52,994 nt of DNA from Lachnospiraceae bacterium (GCA_016281555.1 JAEEIV010000056.1:1-52994), one strand, 5' to 3'; counted from the first letter of the stretch, positions 7,500 through 17,700 are shown. The notes: a model not told the origin generated them from the letters alone. Translations and numbers: made by a program.

Positions 7500-9026
7500 A
7501 TGTATCTTCAAAAACTCCAGAAAAAGTTCAATGAAGCACTCTTGGCAGTAGGACCGATCTTGCTGCTGGTGATTCTTTTGTCTTTCACCATCGTTCCGAT
7601 CCCGGCCAGCATCATGTTGGCGTTCATTTTCGGAACGGTGCTCCTCGTCATCGGGATGATGTTCTTTTCGCTCGGCGCGGAACTCGCCATGGAGACCATG
7701 GGCGGGAAACTGGGCGCGAAGATCACGAAGACGAAAAAACTGTGGCTGATCCTGATTCTCGGATTTGTGCTCGGACTCATGATCACGATGGCGGAGCCGG
7801 ATCTTCAGGTCCTGGCCAACCAGATCCCGACGATCGAGAATCTGCTCCTGATCGGTTCCGTGGCGACCGGCGTCGGACTCTTTCTCGTGTTTGCGTTTCT
7901 TCGGATGGTGCTGAAGATCCCGCTTCGGATCGTACTGCTTATCGCCTATGCGGTGGTCATTGCCCTCAGCTTCTTTGCGCCGAAGAATTTCCTCGCCATT
8001 GCGTTCGATGCGGGCGGGGTGACGACGGGGCCGATGACGGTGCCTTTCATCATGGCGTTCGGCGTCGGCATTTCCGCCATCCGGCGGGACAAAGAGGCAG
8101 CGGACGACAGCTTCGGACTGATCGCACTTTGCTCCGTGGGACCGATCCTGGCCGTGATGATCTTAAGCATCATTTTCCGCCCGGAATCCATCTCCAATTC
8201 GGAGACCTGGCTTCCGAACGTTGCGGAAACCGTGGAACTTCGTAATCTCTTCGTCAATTCGTTCCCGACCTATCTGAAAGAGATCGGCCTTGCCCTGCTT
8301 CCGATCATGGCCTTCTTCGGCATTTTCCAGCTGGTCAGTCTGAAACTGGACAAGCGCGTGCTGATCCGGATCGGCGTCGGCCTGCTTTACACCTACACAG
8401 GGCTCGTGCTCTTCATGACGGGCGTGAACGTCGGTTTTCTGCCGGTGGGCACGTTCCTGGGACAGACGATCGCGCTCCTGCCGTATCGCTGGATCGTGAT
8501 CCCGATCGGTATGCTGATCGGCTTCTTCATCGTCAATGCCGAGCCTGCCATTTACGTTCTGACGCGGCAGGTCGAAGGACTCACAAACGGTCTCGTCAAA
8601 GGGAATACGTTAAAATGGAGCCTGGCAATCAGCGTCTCCGTTTCCATCGGCCTCGCAATGCTTCGCGTATTGACGGGGATCCCGGTGTCATGGTTCATCG
8701 TGCCCGGGTATTTTCTGGCGATCGTCCTTTCCTTCTTCACTCCGAAAATTTTCACGGCGATCGCTTTTGACTCCGGCGGCGTGGCTTCCGGCCCGATGAC
8801 GGCGACGTTTTTATTGCCGTTCGCGATGGGCGCCTGCATTTCCGTGGGCGGGAACATCACGACGGATGCGTTTGGCGTGGTGGCGATGGTGGCAATGACC
8901 CCGCTCCTCACAATCCAGGTGCTCGGGATCCTGTTCTCGATAAAAGAGAAGCGGCTGGCCAAGGGCATCGGCAAGGACTATGTGGCGGCGGCGGACACCG
9001 ATTTGTATGCGGTGATTGAATTGTAA
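7500..9026 (+). CDS. DUF1538 family polytopic membrane protein
   Basis: A 508-aa integral membrane protein with about 12 hydrophobic segments that reads as an internal duplication of the DUF1538 unit. The two halves carry matching signatures: AIAFDAGGVTTGPMTVPF near residue 165 and AIAFDSGGVASGPMTATF near residue 422. The repeated FDxGG-x2-GPMT motif probably lines a substrate or ion path. The family is thought to be a transporter, with the substrate unknown to me. The gene is followed after 11 bp by a PII-like regulator, a pairing that suggests allosteric control of the transporter. The ribosome site before ATG 7500 (AGGGCGAG) is moderate. Confidence 0.85.
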   Translation: MYLQKLQKKFNEALLAVGPILLLVILLSFTIVPIPASIMLAFIFGTVLLVIGMMFFSLGAELAMETMGGKLGAKITKTKKLWLILILGFVLGLMITMAEPDLQVLANQIPTIENLLLIGSVATGVGLFLVFAFLRMVLKIPLRIVLLIAYAVVIALSFFAPKNFLAIAFDAGGVTTGPMTVPFIMAFGVGISAIRRDKEAADDSFGLIALCSVGPILAVMILSIIFRPESISNSETWLPNVAETVELRNLFVNSFPTYLKEIGLALLPIMAFFGIFQLVSLKLDKRVLIRIGVGLLYTYTGLVLFMTGVNVGFLPVGTFLGQTIALLPYRWIVIPIGMLIGFFIVNAEPAIYVLTRQVEGLTNGLVKGNTLKWSLAISVSVSIGLAMLRVLTGIPVSWFIVPGYFLAIVLSFFTPKIFTAIAFDSGGVASGPMTATFLLPFAMGACISVGGNITTDAFGVVAMVAMTPLLTIQVLGILFSIKEKRLAKGIGKDYVAAADTDLYAVIEL

Positions 9027-9037
9027 CGGAGGGACGG

Positions 9038-9733
9038 ATGAACAGCCTACAGATGATGATATCCATTATGGACAGGGAGCGGCTTCCCTCGTTCGTCTCC
9101 CTTTACCGGAGCATGAATTGCACGCTGCACATCGTTGCGCTGGGGCAGGGAACGGCCAGCAATGAAGTGCTCGGGTATCTCGGCCTGTCGGGGTCCGAGA
9201 AGGCGGTCGTGTTCTCCGTCGTGACTGAGGAGATATTCAAAGGGATCCGGAAGGAACTGCAGCAAAAAATGCGGATCGACGTGCCGGGAACGGGGATCGT
9301 GTTCACGATCCCGATCAGCAGCATCGGCGGGATCCGCGAATACCGGTATCTGACGGACGGATTGGGGTTTGAAAAAGGAGAGGTGTCCGAAATGAAGGAG
9401 ACGAAGCACGAGTTGATCGTCGTGATCAACAATCAGGGATACAGCGGCATGGTCATCGACGCAGCCAAAGAAGGCGGCGCCGGCGGCGGAACGGTGATCC
9501 ACGCGCAGGGCTCCGGCAGAAAAGAAGCCGAAAAACTGCTCGGATTCTCTCTCGCCTCAGGCCGGGAGATGCTGTTCATCGTCGCCCCGACCGGGAAGAA
9601 GAACTCGATCATGGAGTCCGTTATGAAGAAAGCCGGCCTGGAGACGCCCGCAAAGGCCATCTCCTTCTCCCTGCCGGTAACGAGTACCGCCGGGCTTCGG
9701 CTGGTGGAAGAAGAGGAAACAGACGCCGGTTGA
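9038..9733 (+). CDS. Tandem PII-like signalling protein
   Basis: A 231-aa protein made of two PII-like (ferredoxin-fold) halves, at about residues 1-115 and 122-231. The second half is clearer: HELIVVINNQGYSGMVIDAA, then GGAGGGTVIHAQGSG, which resembles the PII region leading into the nucleotide-binding T-loop, and MLFIVAPTGKKNSIMESV. A normal PII subunit is about 112 aa, so this is a fused or duplicated form. The gene shares an operon with the DUF1538 transporter, which it probably regulates. ATG 9038 follows GGAGGGACGG. It ends 7 bp from the convergent murG gene. Confidence 0.8.
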   Translation: MNSLQMMISIMDRERLPSFVSLYRSMNCTLHIVALGQGTASNEVLGYLGLSGSEKAVVFSVVTEEIFKGIRKELQQKMRIDVPGTGIVFTIPISSIGGIREYRYLTDGLGFEKGEVSEMKETKHELIVVINNQGYSGMVIDAAKEGGAGGGTVIHAQGSGRKEAEKLLGFSLASGREMLFIVAPTGKKNSIMESVMKKAGLETPAKAISFSLPVTSTAGLRLVEEEETDAG

Positions 9734-9739
9734 CTCCCC

Positions 9740-10804
9740 TTACGGCACCAATTCATCGATCAAGCCGAGAATTACGTTCACCCCGGAATTCTCGGCTGCT
9801 TTTTTCATGGCCGAGACGTAGGAGTCTTTCTTTTCAAAAAGATCGTTCAGGGCTGCCGTCAGCTTCTCCGGCGTGAGGTCGGCCTGCGCCATCACCATGG
9901 AATATCCCTGTTTCTCAAAAGAAGCGGCGTTTAATATCTGGTCGCCACGGCTGGATTCCTTCGGCAGCGGCACGAGAAGATTCGGCTTGCAGAGGGCGAG
10001 AAGTTCCGTGATCGCATTGGCGCCGGCGCGGGAAAACACGATGTCCGAAGCGGCGAAAACGTCCTTCAGTTCTGCGCTGATGAACTCAAACTGCCGGTAA
10101 CCTGCGGTTTCAAGAAGGCTTTCGTCGAGATTTCCCTTGCCGGTGATGTGGATCACGTCATATTTTTTCGTAAGCTCCGGCAATGCTGCGCGGAGCATTT
10201 CATTTAACTTCTTGGCGCCGAGACTGCCGCCGATCATGAGGAGCACCGGCTTTTCACCGGAGAGACCGGCGAAACGAAGCCCCGCTTCGCGGCTGCCGGA
10301 AAGCAGTTCTGCGCGGATCGGGCTGCCCGAAAGGACGGACTTTTCCTTCGGAAGATACTTGAGGGTTTCCGGGAAATTGCAGCAGATCTTATCGGCGGCG
10401 CGGAAGCAAAGTTTGTTGGCCAGGCCCGGCGTCAGATCGGATTCGTGAATGATGACGGGAATGTGCAGCCACTTCGCGGCGCGAACGACGGGAACGGCCA
10501 CGTAGCCGCCCTTGGAAAAGACGATGTCCGGCTTGTATTCGCGGAGAAAGTTCGTCGCTTCCCGCGCGCCCTTGAAGATCCGGTGGACGTCGGTGATGTT
10601 TTTCGGATCGAGATTGCGGCGGAATTTCCCCGAAGAGATGCCGAGATAGGGGATCCCTTCGGCCTCGATCATTTTTTTCTCGATGCCGTCGTACGATCCG
10701 ATGTACTGGATCTCGAATCCCCGTTCCTTAAGACCGGGAAACAGGGCAATGTTCGGAGTAACGTGACCGGCAGTGCCCCCGCCGGTCAGAACGATTTTCT
10801 TCAT
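9740..10804 (-). CDS. murG: UDP-GlcNAc:lipid I N-acetylglucosaminyltransferase MurG
   Basis: A peptidoglycan enzyme (GT28) that transfers GlcNAc from UDP-GlcNAc to lipid I to make lipid II on the cytoplasmic membrane face. At 354 aa it has family-typical length. Visible signatures are the N-terminal glycine-rich loop GGGTAGHVTPNIAL, KGGYVAVPVV and HESDLTPGLANK. The nucleotide-sugar side shows GGSLGAKKLN, then SRAGANAITELLALCKPNLL and the Gln-containing GDQILNA. It lies downstream of the TSCPD gene in a two-gene minus-strand operon with a 9-bp gap. It is away from a mur/fts cluster, at least within this window. Confidence 0.95.
   Translation of the reverse strand: MKKIVLTGGGTAGHVTPNIALFPGLKERGFEIQYIGSYDGIEKKMIEAEGIPYLGISSGKFRRNLDPKNITDVHRIFKGAREATNFLREYKPDIVFSKGGYVAVPVVRAAKWLHIPVIIHESDLTPGLANKLCFRAADKICCNFPETLKYLPKEKSVLSGSPIRAELLSGSREAGLRFAGLSGEKPVLLMIGGSLGAKKLNEMLRAALPELTKKYDVIHITGKGNLDESLLETAGYRQFEFISAELKDVFAASDIVFSRAGANAITELLALCKPNLLVPLPKESSRGDQILNAASFEKQGYSMVMAQADLTPEKLTAALNDLFEKKDSYVSAMKKAAENSGVNVILGLIDELVP
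9763..9805 (+). terminator. Rho-independent terminator of the DUF1538-PII operon, inside murG
   Basis: An 11-bp perfect stem (AGCCGAGAATT / AATTCTCGGCT, 9763-9773 and 9787-9797) is followed by a run of six T at 9800-9805 on the plus strand. It sits in the 3' coding part of the convergent murG gene, so the same bases encode the MurG C-terminus. Confidence 0.8.
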
Positions 10805-10813
10805 TCTGCCTCC

Positions 10814-11068
10814 TCAGGCCTTCATTGCCTTATATTTCTCCAGCGCCCGGGCGAGCTGATCCGGGCAGGAAGTTCCCTTGCCGCCGCAGTCGATGCCGCG
10901 AAGTTTCTGGATCGCGTCGTCGACTTTCATTCCCTGAACGAGCACCGAAACGCCCTGGGTATTTCCGCTGCAGCCTCCGACGAAGTGGACTTCACGGATA
11001 ACGTCCCCGTCAATGTCGAATATGATTTCACGACTGCAAGTGCCAAACGTTTTATAAGAGTACATCAT
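10814..11068 (-). CDS. TIGR03905-type TSCPD domain protein
   Basis: A small 84-aa protein of the TSCPD family found across Clostridia, related to a terminal domain of B12-dependent ribonucleotide reductases. It shows VHFVGGCSGNTQGVSVLVQG, then GIDCGGKGTSCPDQLARAL. The cysteines in CSGN, DCGGKGTSCPD and the N-terminal TCS are the family signature, and a metal or redox role is likely but unproven. Two consecutive ATG codons (11068 and 11065) can serve as starts. The ribosome site GGGGAGG lies just upstream and is partly inside a hairpin. murG follows in the same operon. Confidence 0.88.
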   Translation of the reverse strand: MMYSYKTFGTCSREIIFDIDGDVIREVHFVGGCSGNTQGVSVLVQGMKVDDAIQKLRGIDCGGKGTSCPDQLARALEKYKAMKA

Positions 11069-11070
11069 AA

Positions 11071-11099
11071 CCTCCCCGGCGGTTTCTCTTCCGCCGGGG
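11071..11099 (-). promoter_or_regulatory. Hairpin covering the ribosome binding site of the TSCPD gene
   Basis: A perfect 9-bp GC-rich stem (CCCCGGCGG / CCGCCGGGG, 11074-11082 and 11091-11099) has an 8-nt loop. On the minus-strand transcript its 3' arm ends in GGGG, which is part of the Shine-Dalgarno GGGGAGG (11077-11071), just ahead of the ATG at 11068. No T-run follows, so it is not a terminator. Folding would hide part of the ribosome site. Confidence 0.6.
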
Positions 11100-11101
11100 T
11101 C

Positions 11102-11130
11102 ATCATATCATAAAAAGGCGGATTTGTCAT
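11102..11130 (-). promoter_or_regulatory. Promoter of the TSCPD-murG operon
   Basis: On the minus strand the -35 box is ATGACA (11130-11125), the spacer 17 bp and the -10 box TATGAT (11107-11102). The start site would fall just upstream of the ribosome-site hairpin. Confidence 0.65.
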
Positions 11131-11182
11131 CTCTCATTCGGAAGAAAACGCGGAGATCTTCGCACGCTGATGCGCGGTTTCG

Positions 11183-11212
11183 GTGGCAACAGGCGGCAAA
11201 TTGTGATATACT
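11183..11212 (+). promoter_or_regulatory. Probable promoter of the addB operon
   Basis: The -10 box TATACT is at 11207-11212, with a weak -35 (GTGGCA at 11183-11188) 18 bp upstream. The leader would be about 100 nt. The -35 is poor, so the call rests on the -10 and position. Confidence 0.4.
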
Positions 11213-11316
11213 TTATTATGGGTCGTTGCGGTCTTCCCGGGAAAAGGCGGGATGAACCAAAAAGATCCCATTGCATCGCGTATCATAAGAGCAGATCACA
11301 GAAAGGACCTGACAGA

Positions 11317-14300
11317 ATGTCTCTCAGATTGATTTACGGCGCGCCGCACAGCGGCCATACCGAACGCGTATACGACGAACTCATTCGGGAAGCGAAAGCC
11401 CACCCGGAGCGGCAGTTCATCATGCTGGTCCCGGAACAGGCAAGCCTGACCGTGCAGGAAGAACTGGTGATCCGGCATCCCGATCACGCCCTGTCGAACA
11501 TTGACGTACTGACGTTCCAGCGTCTCGCCCACCGCGTGTTCAAGGAAACCGGGACCGAAACCAAGGACATCATTGACGACGAAGGAAAACTTCTGTTCCT
11601 GCAGCTGGCAGTGAACAGGAATCGCGACCGCCTCGTGGAACTGAAGAAGTGCGCGGGCAAGATCGGCATGCTGATTGCGCTGAAATCCGTGTTTTCCGAG
11701 TTCGCCGAATACAACGTCACCCCGGAAATACTGAAGGAAAAGACGGCGCTGCTGAGCGACCGGAAACTGAAGCGGAAACTGGACGACCTGTCGGTGCTGT
11801 TCGAGGACTTCCTCGGACTCGTGCACGCGCGGTTCGAACTGGTGGAGGAACGGATGAGCGTGCTCAGCCGCGCATTGAGAGGCTGGGCCGCAGCGCCGGA
11901 CACGACCATCGTGATGGACGGGTTTACCGGCTTCACGCCGCCGCAGTACGAGGTGATCTCGGCAATGCTCTCCTCTTGCCGCGAAGTCGTGCTCGCCCTG
12001 ACCGTGGGCACGACCTACACGGGCGAGGAGCGGCCGGATCCGGAGGATCTGTTCTATATGCCCGCCCACGCGACGGAGAAAATGAAGGAACTTGCGATCC
12101 GGGCAGGGCAGGAGTATACGGAAGAGACCGTAAAGGGCGAGGATCCGCGTCCCGAGGCGCTTCGTTTCCTCGAAAAAGAATTGTTCTCGCTGTCCGGAAA
12201 TGCATATCCCATGGCGACGGACGCCGTCCGGATCGTTCGCGGGCGGACGCTCCGGGAGGAAATCACGTTCGTCATCCGCGAAATCAAGAAATGTCTCAGG
12301 GAAGGGCTCCGTCTCCGGGATCTCGCGATCGTGACAGGAGACATGAAGACCTACCGGGAGGAGACGGAAGAGCGTCTCCGGGAAGCGGGGCTTCCTTTCT
12401 TCATTGACGCGAACAAGGCGCTCGATCATTCCCCGGTCATCCGCCTTCTTTCGGACGCCGTACTGGTCTGCCGGAGCGGGTTCGGCTTCGACGCGGTGTT
12501 CTCGTTCGCGAAGAATCCGCTGGTGGTGAATCACGGCGGCCATGTCACAAGTTTTGAGCGGATCGCGGAAGTGGAGAATTTCGCGCTGGCCCGCGGATTC
12601 CGGTCGAAGAACGGATACATGAAAACATGGGAAGGCGGGTACAACGGCTTTAATGACTTCCGCCTCAGCGCGGTCAACGAGACCAAAGATGCGGTCATGA
12701 AGCCGCTTTTCGAATATTACGACCGGATGACGACCGGAAAACCGACGATCGCCACACGCATTCAGGCGTCGAAGGCGCTGATCGAGGCGTATGCGATCGA
12801 GAAATCACTGAAGAAAACGGCCGAAGCGTATGAGCGGGAGACGGGCGAGCCGATTGGGAAAGAATATGATGCGGTACTGACATTCGTCATAGAGTATCTC
12901 GACCGGATGGAAGAGATCATCGGCGACCTGGTATTGTCCGTGGAGGAGTTCGAAGACCTCGTCAATGCCGGCCTCGCCCGGGCGGAGGTCGGTCTCGTGC
13001 CGCCGACGAAGGACCGTCTGATCGTCGGCAATCTGACGCGGACGAGACTCGGTCACATCCGGAAATTGTTCGTGATCGGCGCCAATGAAGGAAAATTGCC
13101 GGGGATCCCCGACGGCAACGGGCTTTTGAACGACCGGGACCGCGAGGCATTGAAGTTACTGAACATGCCCCTTGCGGAAACGGCGGAAGAGAATTCATTC
13201 AACAGCCGCTATTACCTGTATCTGTTGCTGAACGAGCCGACGGAAGCGCTGGTGCTCTCCTATGCGGGCGCCGAAAACAACGGCGCGGCGCTGCACCCTG
13301 CGAAGATCGTCGGGACGCTGCTTCGCGCCTTCCCGGAAAATCAAACGGAAGACAGCGCGACGGGGTTCTTCCCGGAAGTGTTCTCCGATACGAGCGGACT
13401 GTACGCCCTCTCCGGGGCGCTCCGCGCCTACCGGATCGGGGAAGTGTCACTGGGGAAACTCGAGTATGACGAGAAGGCGAAGGCCCTGTACCAGTGGTTC
13501 AGAGACAGCGAGGCCTACAAAGAGGCGCTCCGCCAGATCGACACGGGCCTGTATTTCCGTTATCAGAAGGAAGTGCTGCCGAAGGAAGTCGCGGAGAAAC
13601 TGTTCGGTGACGTGATCTACGGCTCCGTGAGCCGACTGGAGTCCTTCGCCGAATGCCCCTACCGGCATTTCTTAAGTTACGGGCTCGAAATCCAGGAGCG
13701 GACCGTGTACCAATTGGCGGCGACCGACCTCGGTACGATCGCGCACGAGAGCATTGAACGGTTCTTTGAACTCGTCCGTGAGAGCGGCCGCGAGTGGTCC
13801 GAGATCCCGGACGAGGAGCAGGAAGCACTGATCACGCAGAGCGTCGAAGAAGTGACTGCGGAATACGGCAATTCCATCCTCTCCGACAGTGCGCGGAACG
13901 CATTTTTAGCGGACCGCATCCGCAGGATCATGGTGCGGACGCTCTGGGCCCTGTCCCGGCAATGGTCCGTCGGCGGGTTCACGTCGACGGAGAGCGAGCT
14001 CAAGTTCCGGACCGACGTCGACAAGGACCTCATTGAGCTTTCTCCGGAAGAAGGACTGAAGCTCGCGCTGACCGGCCGGATCGACCGGATCGACGTGGCG
14101 GAAGACGGAGAATCGGTTTTTGTCAAGGTCATTGACTACAAATCAGGAAGTCATACGCTGGATTACACGAAAATCTATCACGGACTTCAGCTGCAGCTTC
14201 TGCTGTACATGCAGGTCGCTTTGAACCGGGAGAAGCTCCGTTCCCCGGAAAAGAAAGTGGTGCCCGCCGGGATCTATTATTATACGGTCGAAGACCCGCT

Positions 14301-14757
14301 CATTCCGGATGCGACAAAGGAAACGGTGGAGGGAGAACTCCTTCGTTCGCTTCGCATGAAGGGGCTTACGAACGGGACCCCGGAAGCCGTCGGAAAGATC
14401 GACAGAACGCTGACAAACGGCAAGGAATCCGTGGTGGTGTCCGGACTGAAGATGAAAGACGACGAGGTGTCCGGAGAGACGCTGACCGAGGAGGAGCTGG
14501 AAAAACTGGGGCAATTCTCCGTGAAAAAGGCGGAAGAGCTTGCGAGAAAGATCTCCTCCGGCACGATCGAGGCGTCCCCGTACGTGTATGGGTCCGGGTT
14601 CGGGTGCAAGTATTGCGCCTTTTACGGCGTCTGCGGTCAGGACAGGAAGCTCAGAACGCTCGAATACCGGCCGCTGGAAGAGAAGGGGCTGGAGGACATC
14701 GTCGGGGAGCCCCAAGCGGCAGACACCGGCGAAGAGCCCGGGATGACAGAGAATTGA
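11317..14757 (+). CDS. addB: AddB subunit of the AddAB helicase-nuclease
   Basis: AddB pairs with AddA to resect double-strand breaks and load RecA. The 1146-aa protein has a UvrD-like but catalytically degenerate N-terminal half and a C-terminal RecB-type nuclease. The four iron-sulfur ligands are visible: C780 in AECPYRHFL and C1097, C1100, C1106 in CKYCAFYGVC. The nuclease motif is VIDYKSGSH. The N-terminal P-loop position reads GAPHSGHT, with His14 where Walker A has Lys, so ATP binding there is unlikely. ATG 11317 (MSLRLIYG) after AGAAAGGA is chosen over in-frame codons back to 11170, which would cross the promoter. addA follows 34 bp downstream. Confidence 0.93.
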   Translation: MSLRLIYGAPHSGHTERVYDELIREAKAHPERQFIMLVPEQASLTVQEELVIRHPDHALSNIDVLTFQRLAHRVFKETGTETKDIIDDEGKLLFLQLAVNRNRDRLVELKKCAGKIGMLIALKSVFSEFAEYNVTPEILKEKTALLSDRKLKRKLDDLSVLFEDFLGLVHARFELVEERMSVLSRALRGWAAAPDTTIVMDGFTGFTPPQYEVISAMLSSCREVVLALTVGTTYTGEERPDPEDLFYMPAHATEKMKELAIRAGQEYTEETVKGEDPRPEALRFLEKELFSLSGNAYPMATDAVRIVRGRTLREEITFVIREIKKCLREGLRLRDLAIVTGDMKTYREETEERLREAGLPFFIDANKALDHSPVIRLLSDAVLVCRSGFGFDAVFSFAKNPLVVNHGGHVTSFERIAEVENFALARGFRSKNGYMKTWEGGYNGFNDFRLSAVNETKDAVMKPLFEYYDRMTTGKPTIATRIQASKALIEAYAIEKSLKKTAEAYERETGEPIGKEYDAVLTFVIEYLDRMEEIIGDLVLSVEEFEDLVNAGLARAEVGLVPPTKDRLIVGNLTRTRLGHIRKLFVIGANEGKLPGIPDGNGLLNDRDREALKLLNMPLAETAEENSFNSRYYLYLLLNEPTEALVLSYAGAENNGAALHPAKIVGTLLRAFPENQTEDSATGFFPEVFSDTSGLYALSGALRAYRIGEVSLGKLEYDEKAKALYQWFRDSEAYKEALRQIDTGLYFRYQKEVLPKEVAEKLFGDVIYGSVSRLESFAECPYRHFLSYGLEIQERTVYQLAATDLGTIAHESIERFFELVRESGREWSEIPDEEQEALITQSVEEVTAEYGNSILSDSARNAFLADRIRRIMVRTLWALSRQWSVGGFTSTESELKFRTDVDKDLIELSPEEGLKLALTGRIDRIDVAEDGESVFVKVIDYKSGSHTLDYTKIYHGLQLQLLLYMQVALNREKLRSPEKKVVPAGIYYYTVEDPLIPDATKETVEGELLRSLRMKGLTNGTPEAVGKIDRTLTNGKESVVVSGLKMKDDEVSGETLTEEELEKLGQFSVKKAEELARKISSGTIEASPYVYGSGFGCKYCAFYGVCGQDRKLRTLEYRPLEEKGLEDIVGEPQAADTGEEPGMTEN

Positions 14758-14791
14758 TCAGGCAGCTCAGCTGATACGCGGAGGAGAAAAC

Positions 14792-17700
14792 ATGCCCGAG
14801 TGGACGAAAGAACAGAAAAGAGCGATAGAAACCGACCGGCGGAACTTACTCGTTTCGGCGGCGGCCGGCAGCGGAAAAACGGCCGTGCTCGTGGAACGGA
14901 TCCTGCAGAAATTGATGCGCCGCGACCATCCGATCAACGTCACGAACCTTCTCGTGGTGACGTTCACCCGCGCCGCTGCGGCGGAAATGCGGGAGCGCGT
15001 GCAGAAGGAATTGCTGAAGGCATTGACGAAGATCGATGAGTGGACGGCGGACTGGAGTGCGGAAGAACGCCGGAACATGAAGCGGCACCTGAAAAAGCAG
15101 ACTCTGCTCATGGAACAGGCAAACATTTCGACGATCGACAGTTTCTGCGCGGGGATCCTCAGGAACTATTTTCACGTCATTGACATGGATCCGGGCACGA
15201 GACTTGCCGGGGACGACGAAATCGAGATCATCAAGAGCGACGAATTGAAAAAGCTGCTCGAGGAGGAATACGCAAAGGAAGACAGCAAGATCGGTTTTCT
15301 TTCGGATTATCTCGGCTCGTCGAAGACGACCGACAGCCTCGAGGACGCGATCCTCTCTTTGTATAAGTTCAGCCGGAACAGCGTATCGCCGGAACGGGCG
15401 CTGGAAGGATACCTCGCGCCGTACCGCCTGACTTCCGTGGAGGAACTTCGGGCCGCCGAGTGGAACCGGGACTATCTGGAGTCCATGAAAAAATGGCTTT
15501 CCGGGGCCGAGCCCTATGCGGAAGCGCTCGTTGCAATGTCTTCTGCACCCGGCGGGACGGAGCATTTGCTCGACATGGCGAAATCGGAACTTCAATCGAT
15601 CCGGGCGGCGGCGGAAGCGAAGGACTACAACGAATTCCGTCAGCGGATCGGCTTTGAATTCATCTCACTCCCCCGGCATACGAAGAAGTGCGCGTGCACG
15701 AAGGAGGATCATGCGCGGGCCAAGGCGCTCCGTGATGCATACAAGAGCGTCGTAACCTCCCTGGTTTCGCGGGCTTCCTGGACGGAAGAGGAGATCCTGG
15801 AGGAGTTCCGGATCGCCCGTCCGGCGGCCGAGGAACTGATCCGGCTGACGAAGGCGTTCGCGGAGCGATTTGCGGCGGAGAAGAAGAGGCTCCGCATGAT
15901 GGATTTCAACGATCAGGAGCATTTCGTGCTGGACGTCCTGACGGAGAACGGCGCGCCCTCCGACGTCGCGAAGTCTCTTACGGACGACTTTGACGAGATC
16001 ATGATCGACGAGTACCAGGACAGCAATGAACTCCAGGAGGCGATCCTGACTTCGTTCGCCAGGCGGGATCCCGCGACCGGCGAACCCGTGAACGTATTCA
16101 TGGTCGGGGACATCAAGCAGAGCATTTACCGGTTCCGGGAGGCGAATCCGGACCTGTTCAATGAAAAATACAAGCAGTATGCGACGATGACGACCGCTCC
16201 CGAAGCGGAAAAGGTCGAGCTGGCGGCGAATTTCCGGAGCCGGCCCGGCGTCACGGATGCCGTCAATTTCTTCTTCAAGAAATGGATGCGGGAAGACGTG
16301 GGCGGTGTGGAATACACGAAAGAAGCCTATCTGAACCCGAAGGGACATTTTCCGGAGACGGACCTGCCGGTCGGCAATGACACCGTGATCCGTCTCGTGG
16401 ATCCCGGGGACGATACGCTTTCTCTGGAGCCGGATGTTGCGGAAGCGCACATGATCGCTTCCGAGATCAAACGCATCACGGACGAGGACAGCGGCATTTA
16501 CGTCAAGGCCGACGACGATCACGTCCGGAAGGCCACCTACAAAGACGTCGTGATCCTGCTTCGCTCCTTAAAAGACGGCGACGTACTGCAGGACGTTCTG
16601 GAAAGCTACGGCATTCCTTCGTACATGAAACGGAAGGCCGGCTTCTACGAGACGTTCGAGGTGCAGTTCGCCGTGCATTATCTGACGGTCATTGACAATC
16701 CGCACGACGAAGTGGCTTTGACGGCGGTGCTTCGTTCGCCGATCGTCGGTCTTACGTCGGAAGACCTTGCCCGGATGGTGGCGGGAACGAAACGGAAGAC
16801 CAGGGCGTCGTATCTGGCGGTGCTGAAAAAATACGCGGACCGCGAAACCGATGCGGCCGCAGAAAAGCTGAAGCAGTTTTTCACCACGTTGGAACGGTTC
16901 CGCATCCTCGCCGGTGAAATGAAGCTCTCCATGCTGCTCCGGACGATGTTCCGGGAGACCGGACTGCTGCTTTTCGTGAACGCGTTGCCGGGCGGCGACC
17001 AGCGGCTCGCGAATTTGAACGAACTCGTCGAAAAAGCGGCGAAGTTCGAGGAGACGAGCCTGATCGGCGTATTCAATTTCATCCGCTACCTGAAACGGAA
17101 CCGGGAACGGAGCGACGAGGGAGAAGTCGGGACCGTGGGCGAAAACGAGAACCTCGTTCGCATCATGACGATCCACTCGAGCAAGGGCCTCGAGTTCCCG
17201 ATCGTGTTCGTCTCCAACCTCGATAAGAATATGAATGTAAAGGACGAGCAAAAGGTCATCCTGAAGCACGGCCAGCTCGGGATCGGACTGAAGGTCGTTC
17301 AGCCGGAACTTCGCATCATCCGGAAAACGACGTTCTACCGCGAAGTTATGAAAGACTCGATGCATCGCGAAATGCTCGGTGAGGAGCTTCGCGTGTTCTA
17401 CGTGGCCATGACCCGCGCAAAAGAGAAACTGTATTTGACGGGTGCATTGAAAAACAGCACGACGAAACTGGAAGAACTGGAGGAAACGTTCCGAAGCGGC
17501 GGCGAGAAACTGTCGTTCAATGAAGTGGCTTCGGCGGGATCCTATCTGAAGCTCTTGCTGTCCGCTTACCGCTACGGCAGCCCCGTGAAGTTTTCGAAGG
17601 TGGTGACGCCGTCCGACTTGTCGTTAGAAGAGGTCGAGGAGGCGGAGTCCCGGTACTTAAAACGCGAGGTCATGCAGGAGGAACTTTCGCGGAGCGTATT

